Shown: positions 52,302 through 60,727, counted from the first letter of the stretch. The stretch is 64,000 nt of DNA from an uncultured Candidatus Saccharibacteria bacterium (GCA_947304155.1 CAMZAD010000002.1:1-64000), one strand, 5' to 3'. Made by a program: numbers and translations. The notes: a model not told the origin generated them from the letters alone.

Positions 52302-52826
52302 ATGTCAGAATGGAAAAGTCCGGTCGTAGGCTCTGACCAAAATCACATTAGACTTAGTGGCCCGATTGAGCATGATTCAATCGTGAATGGCTACGGTCTT
52401 CGCGCTGTCGTCTGGACTCAAGGCTGTTTTATTCACTGCAAAGGCTGCCAAAACCCAGAAACCTGGGACCCGGAAGCCGGCGTCTTGGTTGACGTTGAAG
52501 ATGTGAAAGAGGAACTTCGCAGCCTGAAAGGTCAATCCGGCCTAACCTTCTGTGGTGGTGAGCCATCAATCCAAGCCGAAGCCTGCATTGAAATTGCAAG
52601 ATTCGTTAAGAAAGAGCTCGGCTGGAACGTCTGGAGTTTTTCAGGCTACACTTATGAAGATTTGAAAAAGCGTGGTGGTAAACAATGGGAGTTTGTTAAA
52701 GAACTTGATGCCTTAATAGACGGCCCATTCGTCCTTGCCGAACGCGACTTAACTTTGAAATTTCGCGGCAGTAGGAATCAACGCCTACTTCATTTGAAAA
52801 ATGGCGAAATTACCAAAGTTGAATAG
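52302..52826 (+). CDS. nrdG: Anaerobic ribonucleotide reductase activating protein
   Basis: The 174-residue radical-SAM enzyme installs the glycyl radical on NrdD. The iron-sulfur motif is CFIHCKGCQNP (CxxxCxxC, near 42-49), and TFCGGEPSIQ is the SAM-binding GGE loop. Length is normal for NrdG. AAGGAGG precedes the ATG. Confidence 0.96.
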   Translation: MSEWKSPVVGSDQNHIRLSGPIEHDSIVNGYGLRAVVWTQGCFIHCKGCQNPETWDPEAGVLVDVEDVKEELRSLKGQSGLTFCGGEPSIQAEACIEIARFVKKELGWNVWSFSGYTYEDLKKRGGKQWEFVKELDALIDGPFVLAERDLTLKFRGSRNQRLLHLKNGEITKVE

Positions 52827-52828
52827 AG

Positions 52829-52860
52829 AAAAATAGCCTTTAAAACAGGCTATTTTTCTT
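52829..52860 (+). terminator. Terminator of the nrdDG operon
   Basis: AAAAATAGCCT / AGGCTATTTTT, 7-nt loop. The last T bases are shared with the -35 of the next promoter. Confidence 0.88.
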
Positions 52861-52888
52861 GACGATTTATAGTGCTTACGTCTATAAT
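52859..52888 (+). promoter_or_regulatory. FISUMP promoter 3 (shared motif)
   Basis: TTGACG, 18-bp spacer, TATAAT (52883-52888), with the same spacer pattern as at 26891 and 39665. Confidence 0.7.
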
Positions 52889-52916
52889 ATAGATAGCACT
52901 ATTAGGGGAAAAAGGG

Positions 52917-54374
52917 ATGAAAAAACAAAAAATCAGAAAAGTTGCAGCCGCTTCGGCAATTTTTGGTTCTTTTTTGCTTCTTGGTTTTGTCTCTGCTTTA
53001 TTCTTCGCACCGATCATTAAAACTAACGCAGATAGCAATGCTAACACTAAGATAAAAGCAACCGTTAGTCCAGTAATTTCACTTGCTCTCGATTCTAATA
53101 CTATGGAGTTCAACATTACCCCAACTGCCACTGGCTCCTTCAATTCACAATCCGTCGTAGCTACGGTAAATACTAATAGTACTGGTGGCTATGAGCTTTT
53201 CTTCTCAGCTGAAGATAACACTACAACTATGACCAGTCTCACTTCCGAATCCACTATCGCTTCCGATTTCTCTGGAACTGTCACTTCTTCAACTATGGCA
53301 GCCAACAAATGGGGCTATTCCTTGGATAACACGAACTTCTCAATCATCCCAACTCTCGCAACCCCTACTAAAATCAAAGACCTTGATCATTTTCCGTCAA
53401 GCGCAGAAAAGACTACAACGGTTAATATTGCAGTAAAAGCTGATACTAGCCTCCCGTCCGGTACTTATACTAAAAATGTTGTCTTCTCAGTAATCGCTCA
53501 CCCAACTCCAGAAACCATTCATACTATTGCCACTATGCAAGATATGACTCCTGACGTCTGTAATGAAACCACTACGCCAGCTACCAACGCCACTGCATTT
53601 GACTGGGATGGCTCTTATCACAACGATACTTCACGAGTTCCAAGAAATAGCTTACAAGATACCCGCGACGGAAAGTTCTATCTCGTCTCAAAACTCGCAG
53701 ACGGCAACTGTTGGATGAGCCAGAATCTTGAATTGATGCTTGACTCAACTAAATCTCTTTCAAACCTCACTACCGACCTTAATACCAAAACCAGTTGGAC
53801 TCCAGAAAACTCAACCCTAACAGTAGTCCCAACTTCGAGTACTTGGCCGGCTAATAACGAAACTGCTTCCTCTGCCGCCTATTCATATTATCCAATCACA
53901 ACAGACCGATACTATCAAGGTGGCACATCAAAATCTAGCACCCCAACAAACTCAGGGGTTGAGTATGACTGGGAAAAAGCTGGCATCTACTACAACTGGT
54001 ACTCTGCTACAGCTGGAAGTGGCACCTATGCTATGACAAGTGGAAATGCAGAAGATTCAATCTGCCCTAAAGGCTGGATGCTTCCGCTTGGTACAACAGA
54101 AAACAAGAGTTTTCACTATCTCATTACTACAAAATATGGTCTAGACAATGGAACTGCTTTTAAGCTTGTTGATGCTCCATTTAATATTCTCCGTGCCGGC
54201 ATCTATGTCTGGACTGGTACTATGCTCGATCAGGGCTCGACCGGATATCTTTCGTCTTCGTCTGCCTACTCACAGGATAATATCTACGACCTGTCCTTCG
54301 TCTCTTTAGGCCTCGACCCGCGCTACAGTGGATCTAAGGGTGAAGGTTTCTCCGTGCGTTGCGTAGCCCGTTAA
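52917..54374 (+). CDS. FISUMP-domain surface protein (module type a-A), 485 aa
   Basis: First gene of the third FISUMP operon. Signal segment about 8-35 ending IIKTNADS. The N module (type a) is nearly identical to that of 39819; the C-terminal FISUMP domain is of the long A type, closest to 26964 and 55667 (DWDGSYHNDTSRVPR, LADGNCWMSQNLELML, YYNWYSATAGSG, DSICPKGWMLPLG, VRCVAR). AAAGGG lies before the ATG. Position and partner gene match the first operon, so both derive from a two-gene block, but the N module has since been exchanged. Confidence 0.85.
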   Translation: MKKQKIRKVAAASAIFGSFLLLGFVSALFFAPIIKTNADSNANTKIKATVSPVISLALDSNTMEFNITPTATGSFNSQSVVATVNTNSTGGYELFFSAEDNTTTMTSLTSESTIASDFSGTVTSSTMAANKWGYSLDNTNFSIIPTLATPTKIKDLDHFPSSAEKTTTVNIAVKADTSLPSGTYTKNVVFSVIAHPTPETIHTIATMQDMTPDVCNETTTPATNATAFDWDGSYHNDTSRVPRNSLQDTRDGKFYLVSKLADGNCWMSQNLELMLDSTKSLSNLTTDLNTKTSWTPENSTLTVVPTSSTWPANNETASSAAYSYYPITTDRYYQGGTSKSSTPTNSGVEYDWEKAGIYYNWYSATAGSGTYAMTSGNAEDSICPKGWMLPLGTTENKSFHYLITTKYGLDNGTAFKLVDAPFNILRAGIYVWTGTMLDQGSTGYLSSSSAYSQDNIYDLSFVSLGLDPRYSGSKGEGFSVRCVAR

Positions 54375-54386
54375 TTAGGATAAGAA

Positions 54387-55661
54387 ATGAAGAGTTTAAA
54401 TAAGAAACAAAATAAAATCTCAAAACTCGCCATATTCTCTGGCTCGCTTCTTGTTGCTGCTTCGGCAATCCTCCTTTTTGCTCCAGTCATAAAATCCAAT
54501 GCTGCCGAAAAAACGCTCAATGTTACAGCTATCATTGATCCAGTAATCTCACTCTCACTAGATAAAAGTGCTCTAGATTTCAATATCATTCCAACCTCTA
54601 CTGGCGTTTTTGATTCCGGCTCAATCATTGCAACTGTAGATACAAACAGCACTGGTGGTTATGAACTCTACTTCTCTTCAGAAGATAGCTCCACTGCTAT
54701 GACTAGCCTCGTCTCTGAATCCACTATCGCCTCAGATTTCAGTTCAACCGTAACTAGTTCAACCATGGCTGCAAACAAATGGGGTTACTCACTAGATGCC
54801 ACTAACTTCAGCACAGTCCCTACCCTTGCAAATCAAGCAAAAATTAAAGATATCAGTCTTACTCCAACCGCAGCCGAAAAAGTTACAACAATAACTATCG
54901 GCACCAAAATAGATAGCTCCCTTCCATCAGGTGCTTACTCTAAAAAAGTTGTAATCACTGCCGTTGCCCATCCATCTAGAACCCCAACCTTAAGTGACCT
55001 TACAACCATGCAACAAATGACACACGCTATTTGTAGTGCATCTGCTGTGCATGAAACTAACACTCTAACGGATCCACGAGATGGTAGCACCTACACCGTA
55101 GCTAAACTTGCAGGCGGTGATTGTTGGATGACTCAGAACCTCCGAATTGCCGGAGTTACCCTTCATCCTTCGGATTCTGATGTAGCGGTGGACTTTGAGC
55201 TCCCAGCCAGTGTTGCTAGCACTTCCGCCTTCCAAACCACAGATGAAAGCATTGCTCTTTACATTGACGAGACCAATCCAACCACTTATGGTGGGTATTA
55301 TACTTTCCCAGCTGCAGCCGTTGGCTCTGTGGCCCCGGTCATTAACTATGGTGAGACGTCGTACTCCATTTGTCCAAAAGGTTGGAAATTACCAAGTATG
55401 TCTAATGTTAATACGCTTAACGAGCAGTATTATAATGCAGCTACATATGGGCTAGATAAATATGAACCAAATCATGTCCTTGGTGGAACACTCGCGAGTA
55501 ATGGAGTAGGTTTTAGCCTTAAGAATATGTATGCATATTACTGGACATCATATGTAAATTCAAAGTATCCAAGTTTCTATGGTTTGCAGAATAATTCATA
55601 TGTCAGTGGTGTTGGTAGTAAAGGTCAAAACGGCTATAGTGTTCGTTGTGTCGCAAGGTAG
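54387..55661 (+). CDS. FISUMP-domain surface protein (module type b-B), 424 aa
   Basis: Full-length counterpart of 28430. The same intergenic sequence TTAATTAGGATAAGAA precedes both genes. N module type b (SLSLDKSALDFNI, VDTNSTGGYELYFSSEDS); short B-type FISUMP domain (GGDCWMTQNLRIAG, PSDSDVAVDFELP, YSICPKGWKLPS, VRCVAR). The two proteins agree closely to about residue 290 and then diverge in the presumed variable face (TYGLDKYEPNHVLGG is still shared). Confidence 0.85.
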   Translation: MKSLNKKQNKISKLAIFSGSLLVAASAILLFAPVIKSNAAEKTLNVTAIIDPVISLSLDKSALDFNIIPTSTGVFDSGSIIATVDTNSTGGYELYFSSEDSSTAMTSLVSESTIASDFSSTVTSSTMAANKWGYSLDATNFSTVPTLANQAKIKDISLTPTAAEKVTTITIGTKIDSSLPSGAYSKKVVITAVAHPSRTPTLSDLTTMQQMTHAICSASAVHETNTLTDPRDGSTYTVAKLAGGDCWMTQNLRIAGVTLHPSDSDVAVDFELPASVASTSAFQTTDESIALYIDETNPTTYGGYYTFPAAAVGSVAPVINYGETSYSICPKGWKLPSMSNVNTLNEQYYNAATYGLDKYEPNHVLGGTLASNGVGFSLKNMYAYYWTSYVNSKYPSFYGLQNNSYVSGVGSKGQNGYSVRCVAR

Positions 55662-55666
55662 GGGGC

Positions 55667-57121
55667 ATGAAGAATACAAATAACAAAACCAACAGAATCG
55701 CAACCCTCGCCATCTTCTCAAGCTCACTGTTTGTTGCAGCCTCTGCTGCCATGCTTTTTGCTCCAGTCATCCGAACCAATGCTACTGAAGAGTCTGTTGA
55801 CGTTACAGTAAATGTAAATCCAATCATCTCACTCTCTTTGGATAAAAGCGCTCTAGATTTTAATATCACTCCAACCTCTGCTGGTGTTTTCGATTCCGGT
55901 TCCATTGTTGCTACAGTAGACACTAATAGCACGGGTGGCTATGAGCTTTATTTTTCTTCGGAAGATAGCGGTACCGCACTAACTAGTCTAGTTTCAGAAT
56001 CCACGATTGCTTCAGATTTTAGTTCAGCTGTTACTTCAACAACTATGTCTGCAAACAATTGGGGTTATTCACTGGACGCCACTAACTTTAATAAAATTCC
56101 AGCCCTTGCAAATCAAGCAAAAATCAAAGATCTAGACCATGTTCCAGCTACTGCAGAAAAAACCATAACTATAACTATTGGCACTAAGATTGATAGCGCA
56201 CTTCCATCTGGTACATATTCTAAAAAAGTTGTTTTCTCAGCTATTGCGCACCCAAGTTTAGTTCCAACTCTCCATTCAATCGCAACTATGCAACAAATTA
56301 CTCCTGAAATTTGTACTAATACTACAACTCCAGATGCCACCGCAACTGCTCTAGACTGGGATGGCTCATATCATAACGACACCTCTCGTGTCCCAAGGAA
56401 AAGTCTACAAGATACCCGCGACGGCAAATATTACCTCGTTTCGAAACTTGCAGACGGGAACTGTTGGATGAGCCAGAATCTTGAGCTCATGCTAGACAAA
56501 AACACTACACTTACAGATAAAACGACTGATTTAAACACTAAAACCAGCTGGACCCCAGAAAACTCTACTCTAACAACAGTTCCGACTTCTAGCACTTGGC
56601 CAACTGATGATGTTGCTGCCTCTGCTTCTGCGCGTTCATATTATCCAATCGCTTCGGATAGATACTATCAAGGTGGCACGGTAAAATCTAGTAACCCGAC
56701 CGCTTCAGGTGCCGAGTATGACTGGGAAAAAGCCGGCACATATTACAACTGGTATGCCGCCACTGCTGGGAGTGGTATATACACGCTAACCTCGATGAAT
56801 GCAAGTGATTCAATCTGCCCAAAGGGATGGATGCTTCCATATGGTGAGGCTAGCGATAATGATAAGGGATGGGCTAGACTTTTTAATCGATATAATAGTG
56901 GTATTGCTTCAACAATTATAGCTCCACTCAACTTTTCATATGCCGGAAGCTATAATCATCTCGTAAGTCAAATACAAGGCCAAGAAATATTCGCGAACAT
57001 TTGGTCATCTACGGCCAGTGGAAGTTATTCTGTATATATGCTTAAAATTGATAATATTGTTAATCCACATAATGGAGTAATGAGGGGTTCCGGCGTTTCA
57101 GTTCGTTGTGTAGCTCGCTAA
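55667..57121 (+). CDS. FISUMP-domain surface protein (module type b-A), 484 aa
   Basis: Third gene of the operon, 5 bp after the second; ATG 55667 is chosen, with AAGG and a G-run just upstream. The N module is of type b, like its upstream neighbour (SLSLDKSALDFNITPTSAG), but the C-terminal domain is of the long A type, like 52917 (LDWDGSYHNDTSRVPR, NCWMSQNLELML, DSICPKGWMLPYG, VRCVAR). It is thus a chimera of the two genes before it. The stop overlaps that of convergent tilS by 4 nt. Confidence 0.85.
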   Translation: MKNTNNKTNRIATLAIFSSSLFVAASAAMLFAPVIRTNATEESVDVTVNVNPIISLSLDKSALDFNITPTSAGVFDSGSIVATVDTNSTGGYELYFSSEDSGTALTSLVSESTIASDFSSAVTSTTMSANNWGYSLDATNFNKIPALANQAKIKDLDHVPATAEKTITITIGTKIDSALPSGTYSKKVVFSAIAHPSLVPTLHSIATMQQITPEICTNTTTPDATATALDWDGSYHNDTSRVPRKSLQDTRDGKYYLVSKLADGNCWMSQNLELMLDKNTTLTDKTTDLNTKTSWTPENSTLTTVPTSSTWPTDDVAASASARSYYPIASDRYYQGGTVKSSNPTASGAEYDWEKAGTYYNWYAATAGSGIYTLTSMNASDSICPKGWMLPYGEASDNDKGWARLFNRYNSGIASTIIAPLNFSYAGSYNHLVSQIQGQEIFANIWSSTASGSYSVYMLKIDNIVNPHNGVMRGSGVSVRCVAR

Positions 57122-57993
57122 ATCTTAAAATGATTCTTATGAATCGTAATCAACCTGTCGCCTGGCAGGTTGAATTTTTTCTCTGGCGCGTAAGTTCTAA
57201 TTGCCTTAAGAAAATCCAAAAGCTGTGGCCCAGTTAACTTAATATCCTTTTTCTCAAGTGCAAAACGCAAAATCTCAATTGCAACCTTGTCATCTAAATC
57301 AGAGAACCACGCTCGTTTAAAAACGCCATCTTCCGACATTAACGAACCCAAAATCTCCTCAACTTCATCCCTTATCTTCTGTTGTGAAAAATACAACACT
57401 TTCATCTTTTGATTTAGCTCAAAATGCTCTTCCGGGTTCAAAGTTTTAATCTTCTCGCGAATTCGGTTGCGCATGTATTTATCGGAAGAATTAGTCGGGT
57501 CCTCGCGAAAACTAATTTTATTTCTCGCCGCATAGGTCAAAATATCGCCCTTACTTTCCGGAAGCAAAACGTCATCGCTTAAAAATGGGCGAAAAGTCCC
57601 GGGCATATTAAATGGTGTTAAGCCACGCCATGAAGTCCCACGCATTAAATTAATAAAAACGCTTTCAACTAAATCATCTAAATGATGTGCTGTAAAAATC
57701 AAAACTTCTTCGCCCGGCACCCGCGCAAGAACCGAATCCCTGAGTTCAAACAAAAACTTATATCTCGCCTCGCGCGCAGCCTCTTCCGAAGCTCCGTCCC
57801 CAAGCTCCGCATGTCCAGCTACAAAGTCAACGCCAAGCTCCTCGCAGCGACGCTTCACAAAAGCCTCATCATCGTCCGCTGATTTTCTGGTTCCGTGGTT
57901 AAAATGCGCCACTAAAATATTCGGGTCGTTCTTGAAAATATCAAGAAGCACCATTGAATCCACCCCGCCAGAAACCGCCAAGATTTTTTTCAT
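57118..57993 (-). CDS. tilS: tRNA(Ile)-lysidine synthase
   Basis: The 291-residue PP-loop ATPase converts C34 of the CAU tRNA-Ile to lysidine so that AUA is read as Ile. PP-loop SGGVDSMVLLD (8-18), VAHFNHGTRKSADDDEAFV, and the family pattern FTAHHLDDLVESVFINLMRG followed by the FREDPTNSSDKYMRNRIR tail are clear. It is a short TilS, lacking the C-terminal domains of the E. coli protein. The start is leaderless (-10 7 nt upstream). A candidate substrate tRNA is at 34812. Confidence 0.95.
   Translation of the reverse strand: MKKILAVSGGVDSMVLLDIFKNDPNILVAHFNHGTRKSADDDEAFVKRRCEELGVDFVAGHAELGDGASEEAAREARYKFLFELRDSVLARVPGEEVLIFTAHHLDDLVESVFINLMRGTSWRGLTPFNMPGTFRPFLSDDVLLPESKGDILTYAARNKISFREDPTNSSDKYMRNRIREKIKTLNPEEHFELNQKMKVLYFSQQKIRDEVEEILGSLMSEDGVFKRAWFSDLDDKVAIEILRFALEKKDIKLTGPQLLDFLKAIRTYAPEKKFNLPGDRLITIHKNHFKI
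57150..57181 (+). terminator. Terminator of FISUMP operon 3, nested in tilS
   Basis: TCAACCTG / CAGGTTGA, 8-nt loop, T6-7, located wholly within the 3' codons of the minus-strand tilS gene. Confidence 0.82.
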
Positions 57994-58000
57994 TAGAATA

Positions 58001-58006
58001 ATTATA
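58001..58006 (-). promoter_or_regulatory. -10 box of tilS, leaderless arrangement
   Basis: TATAAT on the minus strand ends 7 nt before the ATG at 57993. Confidence 0.5.
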
Positions 58007-58045
58007 TAATCATCCCGCCCAAAAATCGACCATAACCGTTATCTG

Positions 58046-58054
58046 TGCTATACT
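58046..58054 (+). promoter_or_regulatory. Extended -10 of the PRC-barrel gene, leaderless arrangement
   Basis: TGCTATACT ends 6 nt before the ATG at 58061; TCGACC lies 17 bp upstream as a -35. Confidence 0.6.
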
Positions 58055-58060
58055 GAAAAT

Positions 58061-58657
58061 ATGATTATCGATCGTTCTAGACTTTTGAATTGCCCAGTTC
58101 TAAGCTTGCATATTGGTGGTCCAATTGGCCGCACTGTAAATGAAGTGATTGACCCAAACGATTTAAAAATTATTGCCTTCACTGTTGATGGTCCACAGAC
58201 TGGCGATGGTGAGCATGGCGATATTCTTGACACCCGTTCAATCCGTGAATTCTCTAGCATTGGCATGATTGTCGACAGTATCGACGATTTAATCGTTCGT
58301 GAAGACGTCATTAAAATTGACGAAACCATGAAGCTAAATTTCTCACTTTTGGGCCTAACGGTTAAAACTAAAAAAGGCACTAAACTTGGCAAAGTCTTAA
58401 GCTATACCGTAGATTCTGAAACGATGACAATTATGCAGATTGTTGTAAAGCGCCCGGCTCTTAAGGCGATTATTGATCCAGAACTTATAGTTGGCCGCTC
58501 TGAAATCAAAGAAATTAACGACTACGAAATTATTGTGAAAGACGAAGAACAAAAGATTCGCCAAGACGCGAAGAAACAGGATTTTGTGCCAAACTTCGTC
58601 AATCCATTTAGAGAACAAAAATTCGCTCCAATTGAAGCGAAAGAAAACGAAGAATAA
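58061..58657 (+). CDS. PRC-barrel domain protein
   Basis: The 198-residue protein has two PRC-barrel-like beta domains: MIIDRSRLLNCPVLSLHIGG with IGRTVNEVIDPND (1-33 onward), and LLGLTVKTKKGTKLGKVLSY (near 96-115), followed by a charged helical tail. PRC barrels occur in RimM, photosynthetic reaction-centre H subunits and stand-alone envelope or RNA-related proteins; the function here is unknown. It stands alone between tilS and a tRNA. Confidence 0.8.
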   Translation: MIIDRSRLLNCPVLSLHIGGPIGRTVNEVIDPNDLKIIAFTVDGPQTGDGEHGDILDTRSIREFSSIGMIVDSIDDLIVREDVIKIDETMKLNFSLLGLTVKTKKGTKLGKVLSYTVDSETMTIMQIVVKRPALKAIIDPELIVGRSEIKEINDYEIIVKDEEQKIRQDAKKQDFVPNFVNPFREQKFAPIEAKENEE

Positions 58658-58667
58658 TCTAGTTTTG

Positions 58668-58743
58668 TGGTCTGGGTGACCTGACTTGAACAGGCGACCT
58701 CAGCGTCCCGAACGCTGCGCGCTACCAACTGCGCCACACCCAG
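58668..58743 (-). tRNA. tRNA-Pro (CGG)
   Basis: A 76-nt cloverleaf: acceptor CTGGGTG/CACCCAG with the C1:G72 pair typical of tRNA-Pro, D arm GCGCAGTTGGTAGCGC, anticodon stem CAGCG/CGCTG around TTCGGGA (anticodon CGG), T arm GTTCAAGTC, and encoded CCA. Confidence 0.96.
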
Positions 58744-58814
58744 ATATGCTAATTTTATAACAGGGGAGATGTTTTTTCAACCCGCCATTTCTCTCTGGAA
58801 AAATCCCAAAAAAA

Positions 58815-58823
58815 TGCTATAAT
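58815..58823 (+). promoter_or_regulatory. Extended -10 of lepA, near-leaderless arrangement
   Basis: TGCTATAAT ends 8 nt before the ATG at 58832; no ribosome-binding site. Confidence 0.6.
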
Positions 58824-58831
58824 ATATAGCA

Positions 58832-60721
58832 ATGAATCCTGAAAAAATCCGAAATTTCTGCATTATTGCGCATATTGACCACGGCAAGTCCACCCTTGCC
58901 GATCGCATGATGGAAATTACCGGAACGGTTGAGAAGCGCGAAATGAAGTCTCAGCTTCTTGACTCAATGGAACTTGAACGCGAAAAGGGAATTACGATTA
59001 AACTTACGCCAGTTCAGATGCACTATAAAGGATATGAACTGAATTTGATTGACACTCCAGGTCACGTTGACTTTTCTTATGAGGTTTCACGCAGTCTTCA
59101 AGCAGTTGAATCTGCGATTTTGGTGGTTGATGCAACGCAGGGCATTCAGGCTCAAACTCTTGCCAACGTTTATCTCGCAATTGAACAAGATTTGAAAATT
59201 ATTCCAGTAATTAACAAAATTGATTTGCCAGCTGCCAACGTTGAAAAAGTTACGAATGAAATTGTGAATTTACTCGGCTGCGAGCCTGACGAAATTATTG
59301 CCGTTTCCGCTAAGACCGGCTTGAACGTCGAAAAAGTCCTTGACGCTGTTATTGAAAGAGGTCTAGAACCAGTCCATAGGGTTGAAGAATTATCTTCTCA
59401 CGAGGGACATCCCGGAGGTTACGACCGAGGAATAGCGGCCGAGCCCCGTAACGACGGGAGCGAGGAACGCGTGTCCCGAGGAGAAGGTGATTCTCCAACC
59501 CGTGCACTGATTTTCGATTCATACTTTGATGACTACCGTGGTGTTGTGCTCTATGTCCGTATTTTCGATGGCAAAATTCCAAAGAACGCCAACATCCACA
59601 TGATGGAAAACAAGACCAATGGTATCGCACTTGAAGTTGGAACTTTGAAGCCAAAAATGGACCCGAAGAACGAACTTGAAGAAGGTGAAATTGGTTACAT
59701 CGTCACGAACTTGAAATCAACTCGCGAAGCAAAAGTTGGTGATACTGTCACGCTCCAAAAAGCTCCAGCAACCACTCCGCTTCCAGGTTACAAGAACGTT
59801 CTTCCGTTTGTTTATGCCGGCTTTTTCCCAGTTTCAAATGACCAATATAAAGACTTGAAAGAGGCAGTAGAAAAGCTCGCACTCTCCGATTCTGCTTTGA
59901 GATATGAACCAGAAAATTCACCGGTCTTAGGCTTTGGTCTTCGCATTGGCTTCCTCGGTTTGCTCCACATGGATATTATTCGCGAGCGTCTTGAACGTGA
60001 GTTTGATCTTGACCTTGTTGTGACAAACCCAAGCACGAACTACGAAGTTGTTTTGAATAATGACAGCGAAATTGAAATCAAATCTGCTGCCGACCTTCCT
60101 GATATGTCCGAAGTTAAAGCGATTCGCGAACCATGGGTGAAAGGCGAAATTATTTTGCCAGTAAACATGATTGGTAACGTCCTAAATTTGATTGTCGAAA
60201 AACGCGGCCTTCATAAAAACATTTCATATATGGAAGATCGCGCATTGATTAATTTTGAAGCGCCAATGGCAAACCTTTTGACTGACTTTTATGACCAGCT
60301 AAAATCTCTAACGTCCGGCTATGCTTCATTTAACTATGAAATTTCAGATTATCGCGTTGAAGATTTGGTTCGCGTAGATTTTCTTGTTGGCGGCAATAAA
60401 ATCGATGCACTTGCAATCATGTGTCACCGTTCTGAATCCGACGCAATTGGTCGCGAAGTAACCAAAAAATTGAAGCAAGTTATTCCTCGTCAAAACTATG
60501 AAGTTGCGCTCCAGGCTGCAATCGGCGCACGTATTATTGCGCGCGAAACAATTGGTGCCTATCGTAAGGATGTGACTGTAAAAATCCACACTGGTGACCG
60601 CGACCGTAAGGCAAAACTTCTTGAAAAACAGAAGCGTGGTAAAGCTCGTATGAAACGCTTTGGTAAAATTGACATTCCATCTGAAGCCTTCACTGTCATG
60701 TTGAAACGGGACGACAACTAA
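58832..60721 (+). CDS. lepA: Elongation factor 4 (LepA) with in-frame insertion
   Basis: The 629-residue ribosomal back-translocase GTPase has G1 AHIDHGKST (13-21), G3 DTPGH (74-78), NKID (128-131), the two EF-G-like domains and the LepA-specific C-terminal domain (GDRDRKAKLLEKQKRGKARMK). Between residues 181 and 221 the usual short IPPPxGD linker is replaced by a Gly/Arg/Glu-rich segment (HEGHPGGYDRGIAAEPR...) of about 30 extra residues, encoded by GC-rich, palindromic DNA. The catalytic core is intact on both sides, with ALIFDSYFDDYRGVV following directly, so the protein is probably functional. Confidence 0.95.
   Translation: MNPEKIRNFCIIAHIDHGKSTLADRMMEITGTVEKREMKSQLLDSMELEREKGITIKLTPVQMHYKGYELNLIDTPGHVDFSYEVSRSLQAVESAILVVDATQGIQAQTLANVYLAIEQDLKIIPVINKIDLPAANVEKVTNEIVNLLGCEPDEIIAVSAKTGLNVEKVLDAVIERGLEPVHRVEELSSHEGHPGGYDRGIAAEPRNDGSEERVSRGEGDSPTRALIFDSYFDDYRGVVLYVRIFDGKIPKNANIHMMENKTNGIALEVGTLKPKMDPKNELEEGEIGYIVTNLKSTREAKVGDTVTLQKAPATTPLPGYKNVLPFVYAGFFPVSNDQYKDLKEAVEKLALSDSALRYEPENSPVLGFGLRIGFLGLLHMDIIRERLEREFDLDLVVTNPSTNYEVVLNNDSEIEIKSAADLPDMSEVKAIREPWVKGEIILPVNMIGNVLNLIVEKRGLHKNISYMEDRALINFEAPMANLLTDFYDQLKSLTSGYASFNYEISDYRVEDLVRVDFLVGGNKIDALAIMCHRSESDAIGREVTKKLKQVIPRQNYEVALQAAIGARIIARETIGAYRKDVTVKIHTGDRDRKAKLLEKQKRGKARMKRFGKIDIPSEAFTVMLKRDDN
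59387..59491 (+). repeat. In-frame palindromic element inside lepA
   Basis: A GC-rich segment with nested inverted repeats: CTTCTC (59394-59399) with GAGAAG (59481-59486), GGGAC (59404-59408) with GTCCC (59473-59477), and GTTACG (59418-59423) with CGTAAC (59447-59452). It also repeats CGAGGA several times. Its composition contrasts with the AT-rich flanks and its length keeps the frame. It resembles the way Rickettsia palindromic elements sit inside ORFs; sequence relation is not claimed. Confidence 0.7.
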
Positions 60722-60727
60722 AAGCTT

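Noticed and set aside
26964-57121. Repeated VDTNSTGGYEL-coding segments considered as CRISPR or intergenic repeats
   Set aside because: They are kilobases apart, within long ORFs and in one frame; no array of short repeats and spacers is present anywhere in the window.
59349-59654. Minus-strand ORF of 101 codons over the lepA insertion
   Set aside because: It has no start signals and is explained by the GC-rich insert in the coding frame of lepA.
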